Source: Neoechinorhynchus agilis
Lineage: Eukaryota; Acanthocephala
Length of the DNA: 64,000 nt
Assembly: GCA_051530055.1 (NCBI GenBank)
Contig: JBMGUZ010000006.1
Coordinates: forward strand, 1 to 64,000
Direction of reading: 5' to 3'
Both the position numbers and the translations under genes were made by a program. Under the pieces are notes generated by a model. It did no database searches. It was not told where the DNA came from and saw only the letters and a program-made list of their open reading frames with translations. Shown piece after piece: positions 10,914-22,740 of the stretch (positions are counted from its first letter, which is position 1; every line of letters begins with the position of its first letter).

Positions 10914-11216
10914 TTGATCGATTTGGTATTGAGAAATATTACAGTTCTTAATAATCTTTGCATTTATTTGCATGGTATCGATGGTTATGAGGATCGGGAA
11001 ATCGAGAAGTTTCAACGACCAACAGAATCAGCTGGTGGAAGTTCGAGAAAGAGGGAAATGAATAGTGATGCCTTAGCGGTCCTCAGGATCCCATTCGTTA
11101 GAGAAAAACCCAAGAGCGACATCAGGAGGCTCAAAAAGAGACAGGTCTATAAATTCCATCAGTTCACAGGAGCCCTCCGAAAAAGCATCCGGCAAGCAAT
11201 GTCCAAGGACGATTGA
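10914..11216 (+). CDS. Basic hypothetical protein fragment (A1)
   Basis: A frame of 100 codons, non-ATG at the listed start and with an internal ATG at REMNSDALAV. It includes EDREIEKFQRPTESAGGSSR and 'KSDIRRLKKRQVYKFHQF' and ends RQAMSKDD. Copies are at 32113-32400, 19375-19587 (ends early), 50682-50921 (minus) and a poor one near 61636-61944. It follows the zinc-finger ORF on the same strand and could belong to the same gene. Unrecognised. Confidence 0.35.
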   Translation: MIDLVLRNITVLNNLCIYLHGIDGYEDREIEKFQRPTESAGGSSRKREMNSDALAVLRIPFVREKPKSDIRRLKKRQVYKFHQFTGALRKSIRQAMSKDD

Positions 11217-11265
11217 CGTCAAAAATGCCACTTTGCACGAGGAGTAATGCAAACTATTAAACTAA

Positions 11266-11574
11266 ATGTGTTCAGTGCGCACAAGAACAGATTCGAGTCG
11301 TCTACATTGGGAAGATGGACGTATTTGTGAACAGTTTCGTAATGCATTACCTAAAGAATGCCACTTCCTTTTCAGTTGGTTTCGCTGCTCAGTACCTTCA
11401 AGATGCATTAACCCGCTTGGTCGATCGACAGTGAGAGTGAGGGCTCAAATTCTAGATCAGAAATCCATGGGACACGATCTTATTTTATTTGAATTTGGAA
11501 AGTTCGATCTAAAGACTAAAGTGGTTTTCAATGACAAGACTATCATTAATTTCAAACCATCAAATAAAATCTAA
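11266..11574 (+). CDS. Hypothetical 102-residue ORF (A1)
   Basis: ATG-started; begins MCSVRTRTDSSRLHWEDGRI and ends TIINFKPSNKI. The second half, with SMGHDLILFEFGKFDLKTK, looks coding. Open copies are at 50260-50568 (minus) and, with another end, 40417-40725. It is cut at the A2 block limit (32450-32617). It follows the previous three coding-like pieces on the same strand. Unrecognised. Confidence 0.35.
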   Translation: MCSVRTRTDSSRLHWEDGRICEQFRNALPKECHFLFSWFRCSVPSRCINPLGRSTVRVRAQILDQKSMGHDLILFEFGKFDLKTKVVFNDKTIINFKPSNKI

Positions 11575-11799
11575 TCTGTATAAAATTAACTGAAATGAAT
11601 AATATTATGTCCAAGGCCCCCAATGATAACTTGGTCACCTTTTCATGTCTAAGGAAACAGAGACCCTCCAAATTAACAAATTCTCGTATGAGGTTATCAA
11701 TAATCAGTGAATCGCAAGGCAACATGACCTTAAGTAAATTTTAAAAAGCAGAATTTTACAAATGTCTTGCAAATGAAAATCTAGAAAGAGATGTCGACT

Positions 11800-12750
11800 T
11801 GAAAATTGGTGGTTCAAATTGGCGGGAAGTTCATGATCTCATTGAAATTGCTATTGATCTCAGGCGTGAAGGAGCACTTCTCAAACTTTGCTTGGCAAAG
11901 TGACGTGGCGTGTTGGAACCACGTGGCAATTGGAAAAACATCGGACCTGGTCTTGAAACTTGGGTCTCAATTTCTCAGTGAGAAAGTTCCAGTTTTGGAG
12001 ACGAATTCCCGCCCATTTTCAGTGGCCGAAAATTTGGCTTCGTCCATCGGACGGCCACCGCCAAAAATTTGAAAATGAGGAAGCTGTGAGTTCTAGCGAA
12101 AAGTACTTGCAGATCAGCTGTCTGAAATTGTTGCGGGAATTTTCGTTGGATTTGTCTTCATTCCTTCTTCAACTGCCACTACAAATTCTTGGTCAAGACA
12201 AAACTTTTCCCTTAGAATTTTTTTCGCCAAGAAAGGCATGACACAGGCAATGAAGATTGTCGCCACGCCTCATCTGAGAGCTGTACATTTAAAATACGCT
12301 AGAGACAAGCCCTCACCTTGTCGTCGAGCTCGGCCAATCCTTCTTTATGTTTGAAGATTGTTGCCAATAACAATTTCGGGAGAAAGAGTGCGTTCTTTAT
12401 CAGAAATAATGCTTCGTGAGCGGAGACAGCGCTGACCCTATCACACAGCAACGATAGTTTCGGTATGATGCGGCCGATCTTAGCTTCCACATTTGAATCA
12501 AATGCGCAACTACCCAGGAGGCTGAGTTGCTCTGGAGTATGAGCTCTATGTCCATTCTCGAGGTCTCCCTAATCAGCGTCTCCAAATCGCACAGTACAAT
12601 GGAGAGATCACCTCCGAGCGTAGCCGAATACCATAATTTGTTCAATGACTTTTGCCTCATGATTCCGAATGTCTCATCTTTACGAAAAATAAAAAACACG
12701 CGTAATCTCGAGGATTTATCGTAATATCTTCTTATACGCGGCAATGCATC
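11800..12750 (-). mobile_element. LINE B fragment (RLE-type), left palindrome arm
   Basis: The part 12240-12744 is clear reverse transcriptase sequence. It includes TLGGDLSIVLCDLETLIRET, then in another frame 'SAHEALFLIKNALFLPKLLL'. The part 11800-12240 should be the endonuclease end, but against the other copies it is strongly scrambled, with only islands recognisable. Its edge with the satellite is at about 12765. Confidence 0.65.
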
Positions 12751-12769
12751 TCCCTTATTTTGTGAGCTG

Positions 12770-13795
12770 TTGGATACATCAACGTTTCGACTGTGCCTCT
12801 TTTTGCCCGATCCATGATAGAGATGTGACCATTTTCCTCTTGCTCAACTGACCATTGAATATCACTACTTCGCTAATGACTGGTCCATACTGGGGGTCTC
12901 CAATGTAAGTTAGGTTTATGGTACATCAACGTTTCGAATGTGCCTCTTTTTGCCCGATCCATGAAAAAGATGTGACCATTTTCCTCTTGCTCAACTGACC
13001 ATTGAATATCACTACTTCGCTAATGACTGGTCTATACTAGGGGTCGTCAAGGTGAGTTAGGTTTATTGTACATCAACGTTTCGAATGTGCCTCTTTTTGC
13101 CCGATCCATGAAAGAGATGTGACCATTTTCCTCTTGCGCAACTGACCATTGAATATCACCACTTACTTCGCTGGTGATTGGTCCATACCAGGGGTCTCCA
13201 ATGTAAGTAAGGTTTATGGTACATCAACGTTTCGAATGTTCCTCTTTTTGCCCGCTCCATGAAAGAGATGTGACCATTTTCCTCTTGCTCAACCTACCAT
13301 TGAATATCACTACTTCGCTAATGACTGGTCCATACTGGGAGTCCCGAAGGTAAGTTAGGTTTATGGTACATCAACGTTTCGACTGTGCTTCTTTTTGCCC
13401 GATCCATGAAAGAGATGTGACCATTTTCCTCTTTCTCGACTGACCATTGAATATCACTACTTCGCTAATGACTGGTCCATACTGGGAGTCCCGAAGGTAA
13501 GTTAGGTTTATGGTACATCAACGTTTCGACTGTGCCTCTTTTTGCCCGATCCATGAAAGAGATGTGACCATTTTTCTCTTTCTCGACTGACCATTGAATA
13601 TCACCACTTACTTCGCTGGTGACTGGTCTATACTGGGGGTCTTCAAGGTGAGTTAGGTTTATTGTACATCAACCTTTCGAATGTGCCTCTTTTGCCCGAT
13701 CTATGAAAAGGGTAGGCCATTTTCCTCTTGCTCAACTGACCATTGAATATCACTACTTACTTCGCTGGTGAATGGTCCATACCGGGGGATCGTCA
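12770..13795 (-). repeat. Satellite array, 7 units of about 147 bp
   Basis: Units start near 12777, 12920, 13069, 13217, 13366, 13514 and 13664. The short form of the unit is 147 bp; a long form carries 4 extra bases (GTAAGTGGTG in place of GTAGTG, on the coding strand). Translated on the minus strand, one frame reads IQWSVEQEENGHISFMDRAK and LMYHKPNLHW. This parallels the 'NG.I.FLD......YRKPTHT' stretch of PLE reverse transcriptases. Stops and the 4-base form prevent a continuous frame. Confidence 0.85.
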
Positions 13796-15000
13796 TTATG
13801 ATGAAGCTCAATCTCGTGAGCGTGAGTGTGTTAAACTTCCGGTTATTGAGCAGGTAAGCAATATCGATCCTTTCATAATTCCGGGAGTACCACCGGGAAT
13901 AACAGGCTGTTCACCGCCCTTCTCGTCCGTGCTTCTGTAATTACTCCTAATCACCCGCTTACGTTCGAATATGTCCTTCCAAACAACCACAATCTATTTG
14001 TAAATTCACTTTCTAACTTTCGAATAATAAAGGATTCCTTCTCTACAAGTAAGGAAGTCTCAAACATCCCTTCATCTCCTATGATTAAAGCAACATTCAT
14101 TCCCCCGAATATAGCCTGGGATAAGGCAGCACTTGACATTGTAAATAACAACTCACTAAGCTCTCTGCCGCATAAAAATGTGGACTCCCTTTTAACGAAA
14201 GCATAGTCCCAAAAGATGCAATTGATATTCTTAGCGTAACCACTCAAGAAGGCTCTGATCCAGCCTCGTCAAAATGGCATCTCTCCTCACACTCCTCTTT
14301 TGATAAAAAAAGGGCAAACCTTCATAAAAATGAATAATTTCCCAACCAATAGTAATCTAGATTTTTCATTTGTCACTTACAATGCATTTCGTCCCAATCG
14401 CTCCCCAGACTCCTTTTGCCCTTTTTCGCATTCTCAAATCCTGATCATTTATTTTTTCAAGAGACTGGGTCATGTTTACTAGTCAATAACAGTAAATATG
14501 ATTCCTTGCTCTTAAATTTTAGTTCATCACCCAATGGAAACCGCTTGGATTTCTCAAGAGGGTTACAATCCGTTCTAAGCAAAAATCGTGAGGCTAAATT
14601 ACTCTTTCAAACAAAAACTCCAAACTTTGCCAACTTCTCCTATTCGCTTACATTAACCCACGCAAGGTCTCTTTTTTATTAAAACCCAGATGAAAACCCC
14701 CTTTTTGGGACACGGATATAATTATTGCAGACTTTAATAGCAAATATCTTGGGACTTTTTAACAACCATTTACTACACCTACCAAAATTCCCATCCTTTC
14801 ATAATTATACTTACTATTTAGACGGATTTTTCCTAAAGAAAGTTTTACCCATGATCTGTTTCTCATATAATGGTATAAAGATCAAGGATAAAATCAATTT
14901 AAACGGAACATATATTAATCTCTTCATCTATCTCATATCAAAAACTCGGTCATCATCTTCGAAGGTCTCCTGAGAAGTTTTCAATAAAATATTAATTGAC
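13796..15000 (+). pseudogene. Decayed coding-like stretch, possibly APE-LINE
   Basis: The plus strand has an open frame from about 13925 to 14205 with SFSTSKEVSNIPSSPMIKA and IAWDKAALDIVNNNSLSSL. Further on, 14709-14756 encodes DTDIIIADFNSKYLGTF, which resembles the 'GDFN' signature of APE endonucleases. No frame is complete. Mirrored at 45880-47080 with the same lesions. The ORFs on the other strand (13951-14247) look like shadows. Confidence 0.35.
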
Positions 15001-15199
15001 GCCTCTTCTAGTCATCTCATCACAAAATCTTTTATACCAAGGAAGTTTGCGTCAAAGCAAGCCAATATGTTCTGTAGATCAGCGGCTGTGGCCGATCTGA
15101 ATAACGAACACAGGTTGCGCCGGAGCTTACCGATGAGGATTTTACTATCATTTCCGATGAATACAGTTTCCAGCCAATTAAATATTTTGCCCTTTATAC

Positions 15200-18137
15200 T
15201 CTTTGAATATCGATTCGGACCACACACATATAGATAGCGTGTGCTAGTTGGAAGACGGACTTCGAATAATAAACAAGTTGTTGTTGTTGTATGGCTACCA
15301 CAACTGGCGACGAGAGTGGTTTATTAAGAACAATTCTCCAATAACAGCAACAATTATTAGAACAGTTGCTTCCGGACGTAAGCAAGTTTGAGCTACGCCT
15401 TAAGCTTGAGTATACGCTGTAAGAATATAGTCAATCTAAAGTAAGCAGTATCCTAACCAATTTAAGCAACTTGTCCACTCTACTTAATGATAATGTAATT
15501 TATATCATGTAAGTGAATAGAACTGAATATTGTAAAATATGGTGAAATAAATGAGTCTCTAGCCAATTCGAACACGACTGCCAGGAAGGATAATGTGCGA
15601 GCAACGGGATTCCGGCGCTTTCTTGAGGAAAAAGAAAGTCGGCGAAGCTACAAACAACAAATCGGGTTCCACTTTGCTGCTCAAAATGTTACCGATCGAC
15701 TAATGATGAGAAACATGTTCCTATCATGGATTGGGCCCTCGGCATACCAACTACTGTCAAGTCTAAATACGGGAAAAGATGTCAACCATTATGATTACCA
15801 TGAATTAATAGAATTGCTGGATACCCATCACTCACGCCCAATCCATATCGTCGCTGCGCGTTTCGCATTTAGTCAATACGAAATGAAAAATGGTCAATCT
15901 TATGCATCATGGATTGTAGACCTACGAGAAGAAGCTGGATTGTGTCAATTTTTCAATAAATCCATCAATTCGGAAAAAGATGCGATCGAAGACCAGATCA
16001 GAGACCAGATAGCGATTGGAACGCCACACGATGAGGTGAGGAACAAAATTTTGCAAATGGCAGCACCTTCTTTGAGCGGCGTGATGAAGATTTGTGAAAC
16101 GTTTGAAATGATAAAGAATACGTCGTGGAGGAAGCAGTATGTAGGTCAAGAACTTCCGAATGATTCGTACACAGCAAAATATATGCAAGACGGAAAGTTT
16201 TTTGAAATTGACATGATTCGAAAACGGCATAATACACGTGATCAGAGGGAGAAAAGACCTAAACAACGCTGTAAAAGATGTGGAATAGAGCACGAAATAT
16301 CAGTGTCCAGCAAAGAACAAGAGTTGTTTCAAACGCTAAAGGACGGGTCATTTCAGATCGTGTTGCCGATCAAGGTACCCAGTAGATCAAATTGAAGAAC
16401 TAAATAAGATAATGGATGCAAACCACACAACGATAGTGGAGAATCAGATTCCAAGAATAGATGTCCAAATAAATGGGATACAAATAACGATGGAGTATGA
16501 TACTGGTGCCAGTGTATCGGTGTTGACTATGACATATTGGCGTAGAATAGGCCAGCCAACTTTGAATGCTGCCAAACCCCTCAAGGCGTATGGTGGCAAA
16601 CGGTTAGTAACCCTGGGAAAATGCAATATCAATGCGAGTTTGGGAGAAAGACAAAAGCAGTTAGAAGTCATGGTGGTACGAAACGGGAAGTATAGTCTAT
16701 TTGGGCGTCCTTGGATAGACGTTTTCGAAGTTCCTTGGCCTGATGTCGTATGCCACAGGCTTGATAGCCAGCAAACAGAATCAGATATCGATTCGGTCGT
16801 TACCTCAATCGATCAGCTACTATTGAAGAATAAGTCGATTTTCGATGAATCGAATACTCCTGTCAATAATACCGAAATATCACTAGCAATAGCACCCAAT
16901 GCCACACCGAGAAGATGTGCAAGTCGAAGAATTCCACTGACATTGAAGAACAAAGTAGAAAACGAGTTGATAAGGCAGTTAGAATGAGATGTGCTGGAGA
17001 AAGTGGATCTACGTAAAGACTCTATCGATTGGGCTGCGCCGATTGTGATTGCAAGGAAACCAGTGGTGATATCAGGATATGCGGAGACTTTAGAGTAACA
17101 ATTAATCCACATCTAACAATCGATAACTACGCCATTCCTACATGGGAAGAGATCGTCAACCAAATAGCGGGAGGTGAGCAGTATTCAAGGCTCGATTTGA
17201 AAGATGCTTATCTACAACAACCTGTCAACGCGGACTCTAGGAAATACTTGACAATCTCGACCCATCGAGGATTTTTCCGATACAAACGACTGCCATTTGG
17301 AATCAGCTCAGCTCCTGCAGTTTTTCAACTTAGTGAGTGGTTGGCCCCTCCGGAACTACATAAATATTCGTCTCGCAGACAAGAGCTTTCAGTAGAGGAC
17401 GGAGTCATCCTATGGTTGCAACGCCTTATAATCGCCCAGGCATTGAGGAATAAAGCACTTGATGTCTTACATACTGGACACCCCGGGATAACAACAATGA
17501 AAGACCTAGAAAGGTATTATTGTTGGTGGCCATCCATACGAGAGGACATCGAGCACAAGTTGGGAACGTGCGTGAACTGGCAGAGCAGGAGAGCAGATGC
17601 AGCAGAAACTCCGATGTACCAATGGGATGTGCCAGAGGAACCGTGGACCCAAATCCATTTGGATTTTGCGGGATCAATCAATGGACAATCGTTTCTAGTG
17701 CTTATAGACACGTATAGCCACTGGCCGGAGATTTTTCCAATACACTCAACATCTGCATTCGAAACCATCGACAAATTAAGATCCGTTTTTGCACGATTCG
17801 GTGTCCCAGCCGAAATCATATCTGACAATGGCCCACCCTTTCAGTCCGCGCAATTTAAACAGCTTTGTTCAACAAATCGGATAAGGCATATCCGTTCATC
17901 TCCCTACCATCCTCAAACCAACGGTTTGGTAGAGAGATTCATCAGAACCTTCAAGAGACGAGTACACATCAAAAACGACTGGTACAAAAATATGCTCTCA
18001 ATTCACCAATTTCTTTTAACTTACCGGAATACACCACACAAAACTAGCCAAAAAGCACCAGCTGAGACATTACTTGGACGGCGGTTGAAGACCGTATTTG
18101 ATCGTATACGTCCGAATTTACGATCGACTATAAGCTT
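15200..18137 (+). mobile_element. Gypsy/Ty3 LTR-retrotransposon fossil, left arm
   Basis: A fossil of the Gypsy/Ty3 (Metaviridae) family. Parts in order: a leader with a possible tRNA-primer region near 15300, a Gag-like region (15595-16395), protease (about 16412-16600), reverse transcriptase (about 17000-17330) and integrase with the zinc and core domains (about 17400-18100). It is broken, with roughly three breaks, and I found no LTR pair, so it cannot be dated by LTR divergence. It is at least as old as the inverted duplication that also carries it. Its right end abuts segment R. Confidence 0.88.
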
Positions 18138-18492
18138 TTAGACATATTAGAATATATTGAAAAGATAGTTCATCGTTGTTTTCTTCGAGTGGAGAAAGTA
18201 ATTAAATTTAATATCGAAATATTAAATTTAATTAAATTTAATTAATATTAGAATATTTCACAACGGAACACCAAAGCTTGAAAGGCTGTTTCTACGGTCG
18301 TTGGACAGCATTTTATTAAAAACGATAGAGACTTCTTATTCGAAGAAGGAAATGATGGATGAGCAATAGAAAGCTCAGGAAAATATTATTGCTACCATCA
18401 AAATTCGAATTCGATGCCCTAAAGTGTTGAATGGAGGTTTAGAGCATCGTCGTATCCGAATTTATTGGCAATACTTTAAGTGATTTAATGAT
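18137..18492 (+). repeat. Dispersed segment R, copy 3, joined to the Gypsy end
   Basis: The left part of the segment is replaced by the Gypsy fossil end at about 18137. About 110 bp of AT-rich DNA (about 18140-18245), including repeated TTAAATTTAATT units, separates that joint from the rest of the segment. Confidence 0.65.
18190..18248. repeat. AT-rich palindromic tract next to the Gypsy end
   Basis: Repeats of ATTAAATTTAATTAA type, able to pair with themselves, lie between the Gypsy fossil end and segment R. The neighbouring 'ttagaatatt' occurs on both sides (about 18149 and 18248), as if the tract were a filler flanked by a short direct repeat. Confidence 0.5.
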
Positions 18493-20222
18493 CAAGAATT
18501 ACCAAACGATCCGGTCATCTTTAAAAAATAATTTAAATGAAACATTTTTCTTACAAAATGTAAATAGTTTTTATTCGACGTTTTTTAGGTTGACTATGGT
18601 ATAAAATACTTGAAATATTACAATATTGTTTGTGTAACTTTAAAAGACTGTAAAAATTATACGATCACAATTATAGTTGCAAATGATTAAAAGGTATAAA
18701 ATGATAAATTAAGATGTAGAACAAAGTAATTCTAATTTACAGCTTTGTCGTGCTTTGAGAATGGCGTTGCCTCTGCATAACAAAACGTGCGCGGAAGGTC
18801 AAGTAATTTAAAAATTAAATTTTTGAAGAACCGTTAGAAAATGTTGTGTCCCTTTATCAACGATATTGCAATTATTTTATTTCTTTGAAGTCTGGTCCGC
18901 CGGTAACTTTTATCCAGTTTTTACGTGGTTCCTTTTTACGGTTTATATCGGTGGGCTGCGCGCCCAAGGAAAATTATCAGTCGTCAAAAAAGGCTACACA
19001 TAGATATTTTATTTTATATTTGGCACTGATTTTGATCACGGCTGTTTAAAAAGAAACTCAAATCAGCAGATGAATTAATTTACTCTTTAAAATATTTTCA
19101 ATTTTCTATGGTATTTATCATAAGCACTTGCTTTGAATAACTACAGTCGTAGAGATCAATAAATCGTTGTTTTACAATCTTGTTTTACTTTATTCGATTA
19201 GAAAATAGTTTTACGCGGCCAAGTTTAATTCGACAAAATAGAATTTCCAAATCTGACGTTTGATTTGAAGAATGCTTCCCTTCATTGGATCTTATATGAA
19301 GCAGAATTGCAGATAAATATAAATCCATATTGCATCTTTGTTCAGTGAATAAACCGACTGATCGCTCAAAACGGTTATGGGATCGGGAAATCGAGAAGTT
19401 TCAACGACCAACAGAATCAGCTGGTGGAAGTTTGAGAAAGAGGGAAATGAATAGTGATGCCTTAACGGTCCTCAGGATCCCGTTCGTTAGAGAAAAATCC
19501 AAGAGCGACATCAGGAGGCTCAAAAAGAGACAGGTTTTGAGATTCGATCAGCTCACAGGAGCCCTCCGGTATTACTCCGTATTCTAACAAGGAATACGGA
19601 CAACGCAAAAAGCATCCGGCAAGCAATGTCCAAAGACGATTGACGCCGAAAAGTTCACTTTGCACGAGGAGTAATGCCAACTATTAAACTAAATGTGTTC
19701 AGTGCGCACAAGAACAGATTCGAGTCGTCTACATTGAGAAGATGGACGTATTTGTGAACAGTTTCGTAATGCTTTACCTAAAGAATGCCACTTCCTTTTC
19801 AGTTGGTTTCGCTGCTCAGTACCTTCAAGATGCATTAACCCGCTTGGTCGATGAACAGTGAGAGTGAGGGCTCAAATTCTAGATCAGAAATCAATGGGAC
19901 ACGATCTTATTTTATTTGAATTTGGACGGTTCGTTCTAAGGACTAAAGTGGTTTTCTATGACAAGACTATCATTAATTTCAAACAATCAAATAAAATCTA
20001 ATCTGTATAAAATTAACTGAAATGAATAATATTATCTCCAAGGCCGCCAATGATAACTTGGTCACCTTTTCACATCTAAGGACACAGATACCCTCCATAT
20101 TAACAAATTCTCGTATGAGATTATCAATAATCAGTGAATCGCAAGGCATCATGACCTTAAGTAAATTTTAAAAAGCAGAATTTTACAAATGTCTTGCAAA
20201 TGAAAATCTAGAAAGAGATGTC
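18241..20222 (+). repeat. Segmental duplication, short copy E
   Basis: The first part, 18241-19330, matches A1 1690-2700. The second, 19381-20222, matches A1 10985-11797. The interior, with LINE A and the PPPGF gene, is absent. The left edge abuts the 3' end of the Gypsy fossil through about 110 bp of AT-rich DNA. The right edge joins LINE B. Confidence 0.8.
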
Positions 20223-20225
20223 GAC

Positions 20226-20612
20226 AAAGATTAGTGGGTTCCAAGATGTTGGGTAAGTTCGCCGTTCTTAACGCCGAAGAAATTACGCTATTGATCTCAG
20301 AATGGCGTGAGAACCTTCCTCCTGACTTTTGGCAAACGAAACCGTGTCGCCCAAAAGCATCAACCAAAGACCCACATCGAAAGCGATGGGGCGTGCATAT
20401 CGGGAGACCAAGTCTTAAGGAAACTGCGATCCTCGTTACCTCATCAGTGAGAAGAGTTCCCAGGGATGCCAGAGGAGCAGACTCCAACCACGACCCCGAT
20501 TTTCGTGTCGAAATTGCCGACAATCTATCTCGGACGACCCCATCGCGAAAACCTGAAAGTAGAGAGCTGTTCTCGCGGCGTTAGGTCCTTCCCAGATCGA
20601 CTGTCTGATGCC
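20226..20612 (-). mobile_element. LINE B endonuclease fragment
   Basis: The minus frame 20149-20523 has LGTLLTDEVTRIAVSLRLGL, CRCGSLVDAFGRHGFVC-type residues (here RFRCG..GRHGFVC) and GGRFSRHSEINSVIS. This is the zinc-ligand region that precedes the PD-D endonuclease core in RLE LINEs. It joins LINE C at about 20615. Confidence 0.75.
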
Positions 20613-20614
20613 AT

Positions 20615-21190
20615 TCCCGGGAACATAGCGCCTCCATGCTGGCAGCGAGAGCGGGGACCCTTGTGGAACTCCTTTAGTTTGATGATAAATCTTGTTAGAT
20701 GTGTTATCTTGATAAAAAATTGCTTAGGCTTCATAGTGTTGTTCACTCGTGCAACTAGGTTATAAGGGAAGTGAAAACAACGAAGGATCTTTATTATAAA
20801 AGCGATATCAATGTTATCAAAAGCCTTAGAGATTTCGAGGGAAATTAAAATGTTCATTGACTTCTGATTCGAATTAAAATTAGTGATAATTTCAGACAAA
20901 ACCGTCTGAACGGATTTATGGGGTGAAAAGCGTGGCATTCGTGGTCGATGCAATTAGTGCCCGTTCGTAGATTGAAACCAGTGAGTTCTGAATTGATATG
21001 GTACGAACATCTCTAACGGCTACAACCTTTTTCCTTTCTTTTTGATGAGAAAAATACGCTTCGAGAGGTTCATATGAGCCCATTCGTCAGGAGACGCACT
21101 GACCATAGCTTTAGCGATATCGGCGATGTTGGCCTTGTCGAGTACATTCATCGAAGCAATTAATTTGCCTAACTATAGTTAGGAGTCTAC
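20615..21190 (-). mobile_element. LINE C reverse transcriptase fragment
   Basis: Minus-strand pieces include NLSKRIFLI, ISIQNSLVSIYERALIA (fingers, RT motifs 1-2) and then NILISLEISKAFDNIDIAF (motif A region), in two frames. The motif style is that of LINEs, with clade uncertain. Bounded by LINE B at about 20615 and by a half hammerhead-like motif at about 21215. Confidence 0.6.
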
Positions 21191-21204
21191 ACCCGGTAAA
21201 TGAG

Positions 21205-21660
21205 TATTTATTAAAGACATTTCGAAGCTCGTAACTCTACGAGCCTTGCTTCCAATGGCCAGAGGTGTTTGAGCCCAATGTCCCCATTTTTGACACTCCG
21301 AGGAATCAGTTTCCCACGTAGTAAAGACTTTAAGAAGAATAACAGCTTACATCCGAACTTCTCGAAAGCGACCCTGTCTTCATTATCTATTTCCGGTGAG
21401 AGGTCGGAAACGATGAACGTAGATGTATAGCTTGAATCCGTGTATTGTAGGCTAGCATCTTCCTTAAATCTAGTGAGGAAACTCCTGAATTGTTTCTTAA
21501 ATATATTGGAGATGAAGTGAATTTTCAAAACTCAACCATTAAGCGAAATTGACTTAATATGATTGTAATCGTCTTTGAGTGATTTGAGCTACGGCGCTTC
21601 GTAAGCCTTGTTAAGGGATTCCCTGGGTTGAACGGGTAGTCTTGTTATTGAGATCGAAAA
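21205..21660 (-). other. LINE ORF1-like fragment (A2)
   Basis: This is the second copy of the fragment at 1-690. A 105-codon frame (21211-21528) is open and includes IVSDLSPEIDNEDRVAFEKF. The zinc-knuckle-like part present in A1 is missing. It joins LINE C at about 21200 through a half-lost hammerhead-like motif. Confidence 0.4.
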
Positions 21661-22049
21661 TGGCTTTTTTTAACTTGGTATCGAGGTACTGTGAATCGCT
21701 TGAATTCGCACGATGTTGAGGTTTTCGTTGTATGTTCCCGAGGTGTTCATGGCTCACTCCATGAATGAAAATCCACCCATGTCTTCGTCCATATCCATTG
21801 ATTCCGTCACTTAGTCGTCTTAACGAGTTTAATTCATTGTTTTAACATTATTTTCTGGTCGACATGAAAAAATACAAAATTAATGATTTGTTATTGATTT
21901 GGTTTCGATTTGTAGAGGGAACATAACGCGTTTTATTAATAATGCGTTCAAATGGGCATAAATTTTTGTTCATTGGTACACTCGAAAGTGTTCGACCGGT
22001 TGAGATAATGTATTTTTTAACAGCAATAAATAACCTTAGCACTAAATTG

Positions 22050-22236
22050 TTAAGACCTTTAGAGTTTGTTGAAGTAACAAAGATAAATGAAGCGTTAATG
22101 TAATCTTTCTGGCGAAAAGCTAAAGTTATAAAACCTTTTGCAAAAACGTCGAATTGGTTTTTGGAAATAATAATTCATTTCCTTCAGGATGTCGATGCTT
22201 CGCGGTCACATTGACACCTTCAATGTCCGTTTTCAT
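22050..22236 (-). pseudogene. Broken copy of the 81-residue ORF
   Basis: The ATG and the HRHPEG region are present but the frame then changes, because of small differences near 22160 from the open copies. An extra stretch of about 45 bp at 22021-22075 is also unique to this copy. Confidence 0.4.
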
Positions 22237-22740
22237 CCCGAATTGTGGAATTGAAACAAACAGAAATCTTCATCGATGGATACAAAAAATTTTCTTTAAT
22301 TTTTTTCGGTGCCCTCTGAAGTGTCCGAGCGGACACTGTACTCGTCATTGGGCTTTGGCCTGAGGCCGCAACTTACTGTAAATTGTTTCGAGATAGAAGT
22401 GAAAGTTAGAAAGCTGTTTTTCGCAGTGAGAGTTCGTTAGCGAAAATCGATACTCTTTTGATGTTCTTTGAAAAGTGAGCCTTACCTTAACTCACGGAGA
22501 AAAACTTCTTGCGCTCTTCGCTATCTATGAACTCGTCAATAAACACCTTACCTTGAAAGTTGCGATGAATCCAACAGAGCTTAAAAGACTAAAATTATAA
22601 TTAATTTTTACCTTCCAATACAAGTATATTTGAATCTTTTCTAAAAACCAAAGTGAGATAAATATAAAAGTCGTTAAAATAAATCGTGTATTCAAAAATT
22701 AACTTCATTGAAATCGAGTCAAGAGTTTCCACCGCAAACT

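Larger units (their letters stand above)
1..11797 (+). repeat. Segmental duplication, copy A1
   Basis: This block recurs in the same orientation at 21280-32617 with an offset drifting from about 21143 to 21201 through small indels. Long stretches such as 5700-7600 are almost identical between the two. Its parts in order are a LINE ORF1-like piece, a small 81-residue-type ORF, dispersed segment R, segment S, LINE A, unknown ORFs, a second R, the PPPGF gene and a divergent row of ORFs. A1 alone has about 130 bp at 23-153 that A2 and A3 lack. The copy begins outside the window, and the right limit is where similarity to the short copy E (18241-20222) stops. Confidence 0.9.
8165..17545 (+). repeat. 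Left arm of a large inverted repeat
   Basis: This stretch is found inverted at 43320-53645. Mirror pairs include the PPPGF gene (8513-9358 with 52477-53322), LINE B (12299-12490 with 49280-49471) and the Gypsy fossil (15595-16395 with 44482-45282). The mirror sum is 60877 at the Gypsy and rises to 61770 past the satellite, because the other arm has six more satellite units. The centre between the arms is about 26 kb. Confidence 0.9.

Noticed and set aside
15200-15590. LTR of the Gypsy fossil
   Set aside because: The stretch has AT-rich, LTR-like composition, but no matching copy lies at the other end, so the call cannot be supported.
15922-16671. Minus-strand ORFs inside the Gypsy fossil and their mirror copies at 44206-44955
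   Set aside because: They are shadows of the Gag-like and protease regions on the other strand.
17426-17828. Antisense ORFs over the integrase region
   Set aside because: Shadow frames of a recognised fossil region.
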